This document shows positions 6,184 to 12,284 of a stretch of DNA of 12,284 nucleotides, piece by piece (position 1 is the stretch's first letter; each line of letters starts with the position of its first letter). The notes beneath the pieces were generated by a model. It saw only the letters and a list, made by a program, of their open reading frames with translations. It ran no database searches and was not told the DNA's origin. The stretch comes from Gammaproteobacteria bacterium (GTDB lineage Bacteria; Pseudomonadota; Gammaproteobacteria; Methylococcales; UBA2780): NCBI GenBank assembly GCA_003646305.1, contig QNFJ01000043.1, positions 1 through 12,284 of the forward strand, given 5' to 3'. The position numbers and the translations under genes are program-made.

Positions 6184-8054
6184 GCGCTTTTTTTCTTAAG
6201 ATATATAAGTAAGAGGGAGATCGCGGCGGGTGTTATTCCCGGTATTCTGGATGCCTGCCCCAAAGTTTCTGGAATCTGCTTTTTTAACTTTTCACAGACC
6301 TCCAACGAGAGCCCAGTCACGTTATTGTAATCAAATTTGTCTGGCAACCTTAAATCATCATAGCGCTGTGTCCGGGCAATCTCTTTTATCTGCCGCTCGA
6401 TGTAGCCAGCATATTTTGCCTGAATCGCTACCTGCTCGACGACACTATCATCCACTTCACTTTCTAACATTTCTGAAAAAGGCTTTAACTGCTCAGCTGT
6501 CACTTCTGGACGGCGCAATAGGTCAAGTAAGTTAGCCTCACGAGTCAGTGGAGACTTAAGAAATTCGCTCGCCCTCAATGCATCTTCCGTCTCGGCCCTA
6601 AGCCAGTTTTTTGCCAGGGATTCCTGAAGAGCGTTAATCGCGTGCGCTTTTTTTTCAAAAAACTGCCATTGCTCATCACCAACCAGACCCAGTTCTCGCC
6701 CTTTTGGTGTCAGCCGCAAGTCGGCATTATCTTCGCGTAAAAGCAGCCGGTATTCGGCACGACTTGTGAACATTCTGTACGGCTCCAACGTTCCCCGAGT
6801 CACCAGGTCATCAATCATCACACCAATATAGGCTTCGTTGCGACGGGGAGACCAGGGCTCTAGCTCCAAAACCTGACGTGCCGCATTTAATCCGGCAATA
6901 AGCCCTTGTGCTGCCGCCTCCTCGTAACCCGTTGTGCCATTAATCTGTCCGGCAAAAAATAGTCCCGGCATATGCTTGGTTTCAAGGGAGGCCTTTAGAT
7001 CTCTTGGATCAAAGAAGTCATATTCAATCGCATAACCTGGACGAACGATATGGGCTTTTTCAAACCCCAACATAGATCTGACAAAACGCTGCTGAATATC
7101 AAACGGCAAACTCGTTGAGATTCCATTGGGGTAAACTTCGTGCGTATCAAGCCCTTCTGGTTCAACAAAAATCTGGTGTGATTCCCTATCGCTGAAACGG
7201 ACAACTTTATCTTCTATCGATGGGCAGTAACGTGGCCCAACGCCCTCAATAATGCCGGTATACATCGGCGAACGATCCATTCCCGAGCGAATGATGTCGT
7301 GTGTTTCCATGTTAGTGCGGGTGATATGGCAAGCGACCTGGCGAGGATGGTGGCTCGCCTGCCCCTGAAATGAAAACAGTGGGGTAGGGGTGTCACCCGG
7401 CTGCTCGGTTAAAACACTATAATCAATCGTTCGCCCATCAATTCTGGGTGGGGTACCGGTCTTGAGCCGGTCAACCCGAAAAGGAAGCTCTCTTAACCTC
7501 TCAGCTAGTGCGTTAGAAGGCGCATCACCCGCGCGCCCCCCTTCATAGTTTTCCATACCAATATGAATCCGCCCACCCAGAAAAGTCCCTGCTGTTAACA
7601 CAACCGTGCGTGCGCGGAACCGAAGCCCCATCTGGGTGACTACCCCAACAACTTTTCCGTTCTCAACAATCAAATCTGAAGCCATTTGCTGAAAAAGAGA
7701 GAGGTTTGGCTGGTTTTCCAGCGCCTTTCGGACCACTTTCTTATACAACGAACGATCCGCCTGAGCCCGAGTTGCCCGTACAGCAGGTCCTTTGCTCGCA
7801 TTCAGAATTCTAAACTGGATGCCCGCACGATCAGTCGCTTTCGCCATTAAACCACCTAGCGCATCGATCTCTTTAACCAGATGCCCCTTACCGATACCAC
7901 CGATCGCAGGGTTACAACTCATTTGGCCTAACGTATCAATATTCTGCGTAAGCAGGAGTGTCTCTACACCCATTCGTGCGGAAGCCATCGCCGCCTCTGT
8001 GCCCGCATGGCCACCACCAATAACGATTACGCCAAACTCTCTTTCCAGTTCCAA
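6180..8054 (-). CDS. mnmG: tRNA uridine-5-carboxymethylaminomethyl(34) synthesis enzyme MnmG (GidA)
   Basis: MnmG is the FAD-dependent partner of MnmE; together they install the carboxymethylaminomethyl group on wobble uridine 34 of tRNAs reading NNA/NNG codons. The protein is 624 residues (E. coli 629). The dinucleotide-binding motif VIGGGHAGTEAA is at 11-22. Catalytic Cys47 lies in MSCNPAIGGIGKGH and Cys277 in GPRYCPSIEDK, both at the E. coli positions. Further family blocks are DRLKTGTPPRID, GLFFAGQINGTTGYEEAAAQ and the C-terminal GQASRIPGITPAAISLLL. The start is a TTG (8052-8054); no ATG or GTG lies in frame just upstream, and this start aligns exactly with the E. coli N-terminus. GGAT lies 7 bases upstream. 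It heads the minus-strand operon; its usual upstream neighbour mnmE is absent here. Confidence 0.97.
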   Translation of the reverse strand: MELEREFGVIVIGGGHAGTEAAMASARMGVETLLLTQNIDTLGQMSCNPAIGGIGKGHLVKEIDALGGLMAKATDRAGIQFRILNASKGPAVRATRAQADRSLYKKVVRKALENQPNLSLFQQMASDLIVENGKVVGVVTQMGLRFRARTVVLTAGTFLGGRIHIGMENYEGGRAGDAPSNALAERLRELPFRVDRLKTGTPPRIDGRTIDYSVLTEQPGDTPTPLFSFQGQASHHPRQVACHITRTNMETHDIIRSGMDRSPMYTGIIEGVGPRYCPSIEDKVVRFSDRESHQIFVEPEGLDTHEVYPNGISTSLPFDIQQRFVRSMLGFEKAHIVRPGYAIEYDFFDPRDLKASLETKHMPGLFFAGQINGTTGYEEAAAQGLIAGLNAARQVLELEPWSPRRNEAYIGVMIDDLVTRGTLEPYRMFTSRAEYRLLLREDNADLRLTPKGRELGLVGDEQWQFFEKKAHAINALQESLAKNWLRAETEDALRASEFLKSPLTREANLLDLLRRPEVTAEQLKPFSEMLESEVDDSVVEQVAIQAKYAGYIERQIKEIARTQRYDDLRLPDKFDYNNVTGLSLEVCEKLKKQIPETLGQASRIPGITPAAISLLLIYLKKKSA

Positions 8055-8083
8055 TGTAATTATCCAATATAAAACAGTCGGTT

Positions 8084-8112
8084 ATTTTAAGTTAACTCGC
8101 TAGTTCCAACAA
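8084..8112 (-). promoter_or_regulatory. Candidate promoter of the mnmG-rsmG-parAB operon
   Basis: On the minus strand TTGTTG (8107-8112) and TAAAAT (8084-8089) are 17 bp apart, four and five matches to the sigma-70 hexamers. Initiation would fall near base 8077, giving a leader of about 22 bases. An overlapping weaker pair nearer the gene (TTAACT, 17 bp, TTATAT) is an alternative. The assignment is inference from hexamers and spacing only. Confidence 0.45.
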
Positions 8113-8138
8113 CTCTTACAGCTTTTCTCAGTACAACA

Positions 8139-8160
8139 ACATGTGACCCTGTTCACACTA
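8139..8160. promoter_or_regulatory. Crp/Vfr-type cAMP receptor protein site
   Basis: TGTGA (8142-8146), six bases, TCACA (8153-8157) is a perfect match to both half-sites of the Crp consensus with the correct spacer, centred at 8149.5 in the divergent region between mnmG and moxR. Relative to the candidate mnmG promoter it would be centred about 72 bp upstream of the start, a spacing compatible with class I activation. For moxR I see no clear promoter, so which gene it controls is open. No crp or vfr gene is in the window. Confidence 0.5.
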
Positions 8161-8260
8161 AGTTCAACTGTTTTCGCTACGCTTAAACAACATTAGCGGA
8201 CAGAAAGTCCCTTAAAAGGTAGTAAGAACTTTTGGACAACTTACACACAGGGCCGTAATA

Positions 8261-9208
8261 ATGGTTACAGCAGTAAACTCACTAAAAATTATGGACAGCA
8301 GAACAAATTGCACACGCCTAATTGAAACCGCCTCAAAAGTTGTTTTAGGAAAAGAGCATGAGATAAAACTAGCCCTTTGCTGTCTTTTGGCAGAAGGCCA
8401 TTTGCTAATCGAGGATTTACCCGGTGTCGGTAAAACAACGCTCTCTCATACACTGGCAAAATTGCTTGGGCTCGATTTCAGACGTATTCAGTTTACTAGC
8501 GATCTGATGCCCTCTGATATTCTGGGGTATTCACAATTTGACCCCCGAACAAAATTACTTAATTTTCAGCCGGGACCCGTCTTTACCCAACTCATTCTTG
8601 CTGATGAAATTAACCGCGCATCGCCCAAAACCCAAAGTGCCTTACTCGAGACCATGGAAGAGAAGCAGGTAACTGTTGAAGGCAAATCCTGGCCGCTGCC
8701 TAGCCCGTTCTTTGTGATCGCTACCCAAAACCCTTTTAGCCAAATCGGCACTTTCCCTCTGCCTGAATCACAACTAGACCGTTTTCTAATGTGTCTACAG
8801 CTAGGATATCCAAATGCTGAAGCCGAACGCAATCTTCTTTTAAATACCGATCGAAGTGCTCTTTTGGAGCTCCTCCCTGTTCGCCTAAATTCAGATGAGC
8901 TGAAGGACGCTCAAAATGAGGTGGCTCAGACGCATGTATCGGAGGCTCTACTTGACTACCTACAAGCAATTATCCGCTTTACGCGGGAACACACCGGTTA
9001 CACGACGGGGCTATCACCAAGAGCAGGGGTAGCACTGTTACGCGCATCAAAAGCGTGGGCCTGGCTGGACAACCGCGATGCCGTTCTCCCCGAAGATATA
9101 CAGGCGGTACTCCTGCCCGTTGCGGCTCACCGACTGCGTGCTGATCCAACCCAAAGCCGCGAACAAATTATCGACCCGATCCTGAAAGACGTTGCAATCC
9201 CTGCGTAA
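8261..9208 (+). CDS. MoxR-family AAA+ ATPase
   Basis: MoxR proteins are AAA+ ATPases thought to act as chaperones that mature or activate partner proteins, often through DUF58 or VWA-domain partners encoded beside them. The protein is 315 residues. Walker A is EDLPGVGKTT (51-60) with Lys58, and Walker B is LILADEINRA (111-120) with Asp115/Glu116. The MoxR-specific stretch SPKTQSALLETMEE follows. Sensor 1 is IATQNP with Asn157, the arginine finger is Arg174 in ESQLDRF, and sensor 2 is LSPRAG with Arg254. I take the ATG at 8261 because AGGG lies 8 bases before it; a second in-frame ATG at 8291 lacks any such signal. The gene heads a plus-strand operon, and its last 17 bp overlap the next reading frame. 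Cytoplasmic; the specific substrate is unknown. Confidence 0.93.
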   Translation: MVTAVNSLKIMDSRTNCTRLIETASKVVLGKEHEIKLALCCLLAEGHLLIEDLPGVGKTTLSHTLAKLLGLDFRRIQFTSDLMPSDILGYSQFDPRTKLLNFQPGPVFTQLILADEINRASPKTQSALLETMEEKQVTVEGKSWPLPSPFFVIATQNPFSQIGTFPLPESQLDRFLMCLQLGYPNAEAERNLLLNTDRSALLELLPVRLNSDELKDAQNEVAQTHVSEALLDYLQAIIRFTREHTGYTTGLSPRAGVALLRASKAWAWLDNRDAVLPEDIQAVLLPVAAHRLRADPTQSREQIIDPILKDVAIPA

Positions 9209-10166
9209 CACTTTAACGCTTAAGGAGCGACTTCACCCCAGCCGTTTTATAAGGGGTGAAAAAGCAACGCATAGACCAATAACCCTTAACCACCGGCAGA
9301 TTTTTATATTACCGAGCGGGCAGGGACTCTTTTTTGCAATCATGCTTTCACTCATGCTGATTGTCTCTCTTAACTACAATATTAGCCTCGGTTTTGCGCT
9401 CACTTTTTTGCTCGGCAGTCTTTCTGTGGTCTCTATCTTCCACTGTTTTCAAAACCTTGCTGGGCTCAATTTTCAGGTTAAATCGATAAACCCTGTTTTT
9501 GCTGGAGAACCAACTACTATCAATGTCCAGCTCATTAATCATTCACGTACCAGATGGGCGATTATGCTCTCAAAAGCGCGCAATAAAGAGCCGAACGCTA
9601 AAAGAAATATTACTGCAAATGAAACGGTTATCTTGCCACTTTGCATTGAGGGGGAAGGGCGTGGGCGTCACACAGTCGGTACACTCACGCTCTCTACACA
9701 GTTCCCTTTGGGTCTCTTTCGTGCCTGGTCACCTATTAATAGCAGTCAGGAATTCCTTGTTTACCCAAAACCATCCAAAACTTTAATCCCTTTTCAATAC
9801 AGCCCGTCTTATCATGCTCAAAATCTCTCTTTGCTCAAAACAGGTGATGAAGACTTTTCTGGCTTAGCCGACTACAGAGCTGGAGATCCTATCAAACGAA
9901 TTGACTGGAAAGCCACGGCAAAAGAGCGGGGGGTTTTCGTCAAACAGTTTGAGGAGGGCTCAACAACCGAAGTTACTTTAGATTGGGAAAAAGTGCCTGG
10001 GCCAACTGCTGAAGAAAAACTCAGCCAACTTTGCCGGCAAATCCTTGAGGCTGAAAACAGTTCTATTCATTATGGCCTTATTCTACCTGGGCTCTCTATT
10101 CCACCGGCTTCTGGCCCCGCTCATTACAAGGCAACACTCAAACAGCTAGCTCTTTTTCAGTCATGA
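9192..10166 (+). CDS. DUF58 domain membrane protein
   Basis: This 324-residue protein belongs to the DUF58 group almost always found next to moxR; its biochemical role is not established. A basic N-terminus is followed by two membrane segments (about 44-60 and 64-84) with the segment LNYNISLGFALTFLLGSLSV. A mostly beta region (about 95-200) precedes the diagnostic DUF58 motif LADYRAGDPIKRIDWKATA (225-243). The start is inferred as the TTG at 9192: an in-frame stop lies three codons upstream, and the next ATG is at about codon 51, which would cut into the first membrane helix. The TTG start overlaps moxR by 17 bp and has only a weak GAAAG upstream, implying translational coupling. Its stop overlaps the following ATG by 4 bp. 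The family is well supported; the exact start is less certain. Confidence 0.9.
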   Translation: MQSLRNTLTLKERLHPSRFIRGEKATHRPITLNHRQIFILPSGQGLFFAIMLSLMLIVSLNYNISLGFALTFLLGSLSVVSIFHCFQNLAGLNFQVKSINPVFAGEPTTINVQLINHSRTRWAIMLSKARNKEPNAKRNITANETVILPLCIEGEGRGRHTVGTLTLSTQFPLGLFRAWSPINSSQEFLVYPKPSKTLIPFQYSPSYHAQNLSLLKTGDEDFSGLADYRAGDPIKRIDWKATAKERGVFVKQFEEGSTTEVTLDWEKVPGPTAEEKLSQLCRQILEAENSSIHYGLILPGLSIPPASGPAHYKATLKQLALFQS

Positions 10167-12121
10167 AGAGGACCGTTGCAAACCCACGCACCGTTCAGTG
10201 GCTAAGCTTACTCTCTGCTCTTGTTGTTTTACCCCACGCATTGAACCTGTCGCCCCCCTTTCTTCTCTTCTTTACACTCCTCTCAAGTTGGCGATATCTT
10301 GGGGGTTCGAAACCCCAATGGTTGCCAAATCGTTGGTTACTATTTGGCTTCACTTTATTCGGAATCGCTCTGACATTTTTTGAAGCAGGTACTCTTTTTG
10401 GCCACACAGCAAGTGTTGGCCTGCTGGTTACGATGCTTGCTTTAAAGTTACTGGAGTTGAAAACAGTCCGGGACTTTTATTTAGTTATTTTCCTCTGCTT
10501 TTTCACTACCCTGACTCACTTTATTTTTGACCAATCCATGCTCTTGGCGGGTTATCTATTTTTAACCACCTTCGCCCTCATTGCACTTCTAATCTATCAA
10601 AATCTGGCTTCATCCCGCTTTACTGATGCTCTACAGTTAACCTCTAAACTCATTTTTCAGGCACTTCCCGTTATGGTGCTGTTGTTTCTTTTCTTTCCCA
10701 GGATCAGTGCGCCTCTCTGGAGTTTGCCCGATGATTCATCCGCCTCATCCGGGGGGTTAAGTCCAATTATGGAGCCGGGCTCCATTGGCCGGCTCAGCCT
10801 TTCTGGCAAAACCGCTTTTCGAGTCACTTTCGAAGGAGAACTACCTCCACCCGTTCAGCGATATTGGCGTAGCCAGGTTTTCTGGAAAGCATCTGACAAC
10901 GGGCGGCGATGGGTATTATCTCCCCTAAATCGTTGGCAAAAGCCTTCTGAAACCACCGTCTCAGGTCCGTCGTATCGTTACTCTGTAATGCTAGAGCCGC
11001 ACCAACAAAACCGCTTAGTTGCGCTGGATCTTCCCAGCCAGTCAAGTTATCCAGGAAGCGCTATTAATAGTGATTACCTGCTTATTTCAGCCAACAAGAT
11101 CTCAAAAACCACCCGTTATTCGGTCATCTCAAGACCAAATTACAATACTGGCCTGCTTTCTAAAGAAGAGCGCTCTTTAGGTTTGCACCTCCCTGAAGAG
11201 GTCAGCGATAAAATTAGCGCCTTAGTCTCTAAGTGGAGATCAAAGGGAAATGATCCCGCATTAATCGCCGAGCAGGCCCTTCAGTATTTTCGCACACAAC
11301 CTTTTAGCTACACGCTCAATCCATCACGACTACTAAGCCAACAACCTATAGATGAATTTCTTTTCAATAGCCAACAAGGTTTTTGTGAGCACTATGCAAC
11401 GGCTTTTGTTTATCTAATGCGAGCAGCTGGAATTCCAGCCAGAATTATTGCAGGCTATCAGGGCGGAGAATATAACCCCGTTGGTAATTTTCTAGAGGTT
11501 CGCCAGGCCGATGCTCACGCCTGGTCTGAAATCTGGTTAAAGAATAAAGGCTGGGTACGAATTGACCCAACCGCAGCTGTTGCACCAGAGCGGGTAGAGC
11601 TTGGAATTAATTTTCGCGATCAGCTATCCAGTCACGAAGTACGATTTGCCTTCCACCCATCTAGTGCGTTTATAAAGCTTGGGCTATCCATCCGTCACCT
11701 TCTAAACAGCCTGGATTACAACTGGCAAACCTGGGTATTAGGCTATTCCTTTGAAAAACAGATCCGCTTTCTCACCCAGCTCGGCTTTTCTGGCCTACTC
11801 AGCGAGCTTTTATGGATTGTTTCAAGCGGCTCGCTATTATTCTTTGCACTTATCGCCTTTGTTATTCTTCGTCAGCGGAAAAAAGAACATGACAAAGTTG
11901 CACGCCTTTATCTACATTACTGCGAAAAGCTAGCGGCAAAGGGGATTAAACGACACCCTTCCGAGCCCGCATCCATTTTTTCTAAACGCGCAATCGCACA
12001 ATTTCCAACCCTGGAAAAAGAGGTGAAACTCATTACCGAAACCTATCAGCGGCTTCGCTATGAAAAGTCCAGCCACCCTAATGATCTACTGTTCTTTCAA
12101 CAAATGATCCGACGTTTCTAG
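10163..12121 (+). CDS. tgpA: TgpA-type membrane transglutaminase-like protein (DUF3488 plus transglutaminase core)
   Basis: This 652-residue inner-membrane protein has six or seven hydrophobic segments in residues 11-179 (DUF3488-type). A large, presumably periplasmic, part of about 180-545 follows, then one C-terminal membrane helix (about 549-569) and a basic cytoplasmic tail of about 80 residues. The transglutaminase core shows a complete Cys-His-Asp triad: Cys408 in QQGFCEHYATAF, His452 in ADAHAWSEIW and Asp468 in WVRIDPTAAV. This architecture matches TgpA of Pseudomonas aeruginosa, which has been reported as important for viability, and the moxR-DUF58-tgpA order is the same kind of locus. 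The natural substrate is unknown; a role in envelope maintenance is inference. The ATG overlaps the DUF58 stop by 4 bp (ATGA). The stop is TAG at 12119-12121, with no terminator visible after it. Confidence 0.92.
   Translation: MKRTVANPRTVQWLSLLSALVVLPHALNLSPPFLLFFTLLSSWRYLGGSKPQWLPNRWLLFGFTLFGIALTFFEAGTLFGHTASVGLLVTMLALKLLELKTVRDFYLVIFLCFFTTLTHFIFDQSMLLAGYLFLTTFALIALLIYQNLASSRFTDALQLTSKLIFQALPVMVLLFLFFPRISAPLWSLPDDSSASSGGLSPIMEPGSIGRLSLSGKTAFRVTFEGELPPPVQRYWRSQVFWKASDNGRRWVLSPLNRWQKPSETTVSGPSYRYSVMLEPHQQNRLVALDLPSQSSYPGSAINSDYLLISANKISKTTRYSVISRPNYNTGLLSKEERSLGLHLPEEVSDKISALVSKWRSKGNDPALIAEQALQYFRTQPFSYTLNPSRLLSQQPIDEFLFNSQQGFCEHYATAFVYLMRAAGIPARIIAGYQGGEYNPVGNFLEVRQADAHAWSEIWLKNKGWVRIDPTAAVAPERVELGINFRDQLSSHEVRFAFHPSSAFIKLGLSIRHLLNSLDYNWQTWVLGYSFEKQIRFLTQLGFSGLLSELLWIVSSGSLLFFALIAFVILRQRKKEHDKVARLYLHYCEKLAAKGIKRHPSEPASIFSKRAIAQFPTLEKEVKLITETYQRLRYEKSSHPNDLLFFQQMIRRF
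10302..10316. repeat. GC-rich hairpin within tgpA
   Basis: GGGGTT, CGA, AACCCC forms a 6-bp perfect stem with a 3-base loop, in the codons for Gly-Gly-Ser-Lys-Pro of the tgpA N-terminal membrane region. The sequence resembles a tRNA T-arm, but no tRNA surrounds it. No T-run follows, so it is not a terminator. Confidence 0.5.
10769..10795. repeat. Overlapping inverted repeats within tgpA
   Basis: ATGGAGCC, one base, GGCTCCAT (10769-10785) is a perfect 8-bp inverted repeat. It overlaps a second one, GAGCCGG (10772-10778) with CCGGCTC (10789-10795), so two mutually exclusive hairpins can be drawn. They fall in codons near residues 203-211, just after the last N-terminal membrane segment. Function is unknown and chance is possible. 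Confidence 0.5.
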
Positions 12122-12171
12122 CTCTAACCGCTTGAAAAACTGTCTTTTCTCTTGACGAATCCCTCTAATAT

Positions 12172-12184
12172 GCGAAACTTTCGC
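12172..12184. repeat. Inverted repeat between tgpA and the terminal gene
   Basis: GCGAAA, one base, TTTCGC forms a perfect 6-bp inverted repeat in the 103-bp gap after tgpA. The one-base centre and the lack of a following T-run argue against an intrinsic terminator; an operator-like site ahead of the 12225 gene is possible. Otherwise I see no clear promoter in this gap: a TTGACG at 12152-12157 has no well-spaced -10 hexamer. Confidence 0.35.
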
Positions 12185-12224
12185 CATAATAACCTTTTAT
12201 ATTGACCCAACTTAGACCTTAACT

Positions 12225-12284
12225 ATGACTAAAACTAAACATTCTTTTGCTGTTCTCATCCTCTCTCTTTTGTTTCTTTCTACG
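12225..12284 (+). CDS. Start of an exported or membrane protein, truncated by window edge
   Basis: An ATG at 12225 opens a frame of 20 codons to the window end, reading MTKTKHSFAVLILSLLFLST. Two lysines followed by an unbroken hydrophobic run of about 12 residues have the form of a Sec signal peptide or a first membrane helix. It points the same way as tgpA, 103 bp downstream of it. There is no clear Shine-Dalgarno sequence (upstream CTTAGACCTTAACT), so the start is tentative. Too little is present to identify the gene. Confidence 0.5.
   Translation, partial: MTKTKHSFAVLILSLLFLST

Noticed and set aside
7792..8103. Open frame of 103 codons on the plus strand opposite the mnmG start
   Set aside because: It is antisense to the highly conserved MnmG N-terminal domain, has no ribosome site and no recognisable features; a shadow of mnmG.
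8198..8219. Short inverted repeats GGAC-AGAAA-GTCC and CCTTAAAAGG before moxR, considered as a terminator or operator
   Set aside because: Stems are only 4 bp with no T-run, and such short repeats are common by chance.
8060..8248. DnaA-box-like 9-mers TTATCCAAT (8060-8068) and TTACACACA (8240-8248) upstream of mnmG, suggesting oriC as in E. coli
   Set aside because: Only two imperfect matches in a 206-bp region, with no box cluster and no AT-rich unwinding repeats; insufficient for an origin.
1..12284. Search for mobile elements, CRISPR arrays, tRNA/rRNA genes, toxin-antitoxin or defence genes
   Set aside because: Nearly every base is accounted for by intact housekeeping or MoxR-operon genes; no transposase, direct-repeat array, RNA gene or accessory cassette is visible.

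Overview
The window is a chromosomal housekeeping region from a gammaproteobacterium, probably close to the replication origin. The order mnmG-rsmG-parA-parB-atpI-atpB-atpE-atpF-atpH-atpA on one strand is the classic origin-proximal order of Pseudomonas-like and Oceanospirillales-like gammaproteobacteria. Base composition is moderate to AT-leaning. ATP synthase subunits c, a, b and alpha are recognisably gammaproteobacterial; for example, subunit c is nearly the E. coli sequence around the proton-binding Asp. The species cannot be named from this alone.

Layout. Bases 1-3798 (minus strand) hold the atp operon, read from atpI down to a 3'-truncated atpA that leaves the window at base 1. A strong sigma-70-type promoter (TTGACG, 17 bp, TATAAT) sits just after the parB stop and should drive it. 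Bases 3876-8054 (minus strand) hold a tight upstream operon of mnmG (tRNA wobble-uridine modification), rsmG (16S rRNA G527 methylation), parA and parB (chromosome partitioning). No terminator is visible between parB and atpI, so read-through into atp is possible. Bases 8055-8260 are a divergent intergenic region with a candidate mnmG promoter and a perfect TGTGA-N6-TCACA Crp/Vfr-type site. Bases 8261-12121 (plus strand) hold a moxR / DUF58 / transglutaminase (TgpA-type) operon with overlapping reading frames. A further plus-strand gene begins at 12225 and is cut off after 20 codons; its N-terminus looks like a signal peptide.

How the genes work together. The atp genes encode the membrane sector (a, b, c), the delta stalk subunit and the alpha catalytic-sector subunit of F1Fo ATP synthase, plus the AtpI assembly factor. 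ParA/ParB segregate the origin region. MnmG and RsmG modify tRNA and rRNA. The MoxR-DUF58-TgpA trio is a widespread set in which an AAA+ ATPase, a membrane-anchored DUF58 protein and a membrane transglutaminase-like protein are thought to act together at the cell envelope; its biochemical role is poorly defined.

All complete genes have family-typical lengths and intact active-site residues. I see no mobile element, CRISPR array, RNA gene or pseudogene, and no convincing undescribed system. The points most worth a second look are the Crp-like site, the replacement of the usual mnmE neighbour of mnmG by the moxR operon, and several perfect palindromes inside coding sequence.
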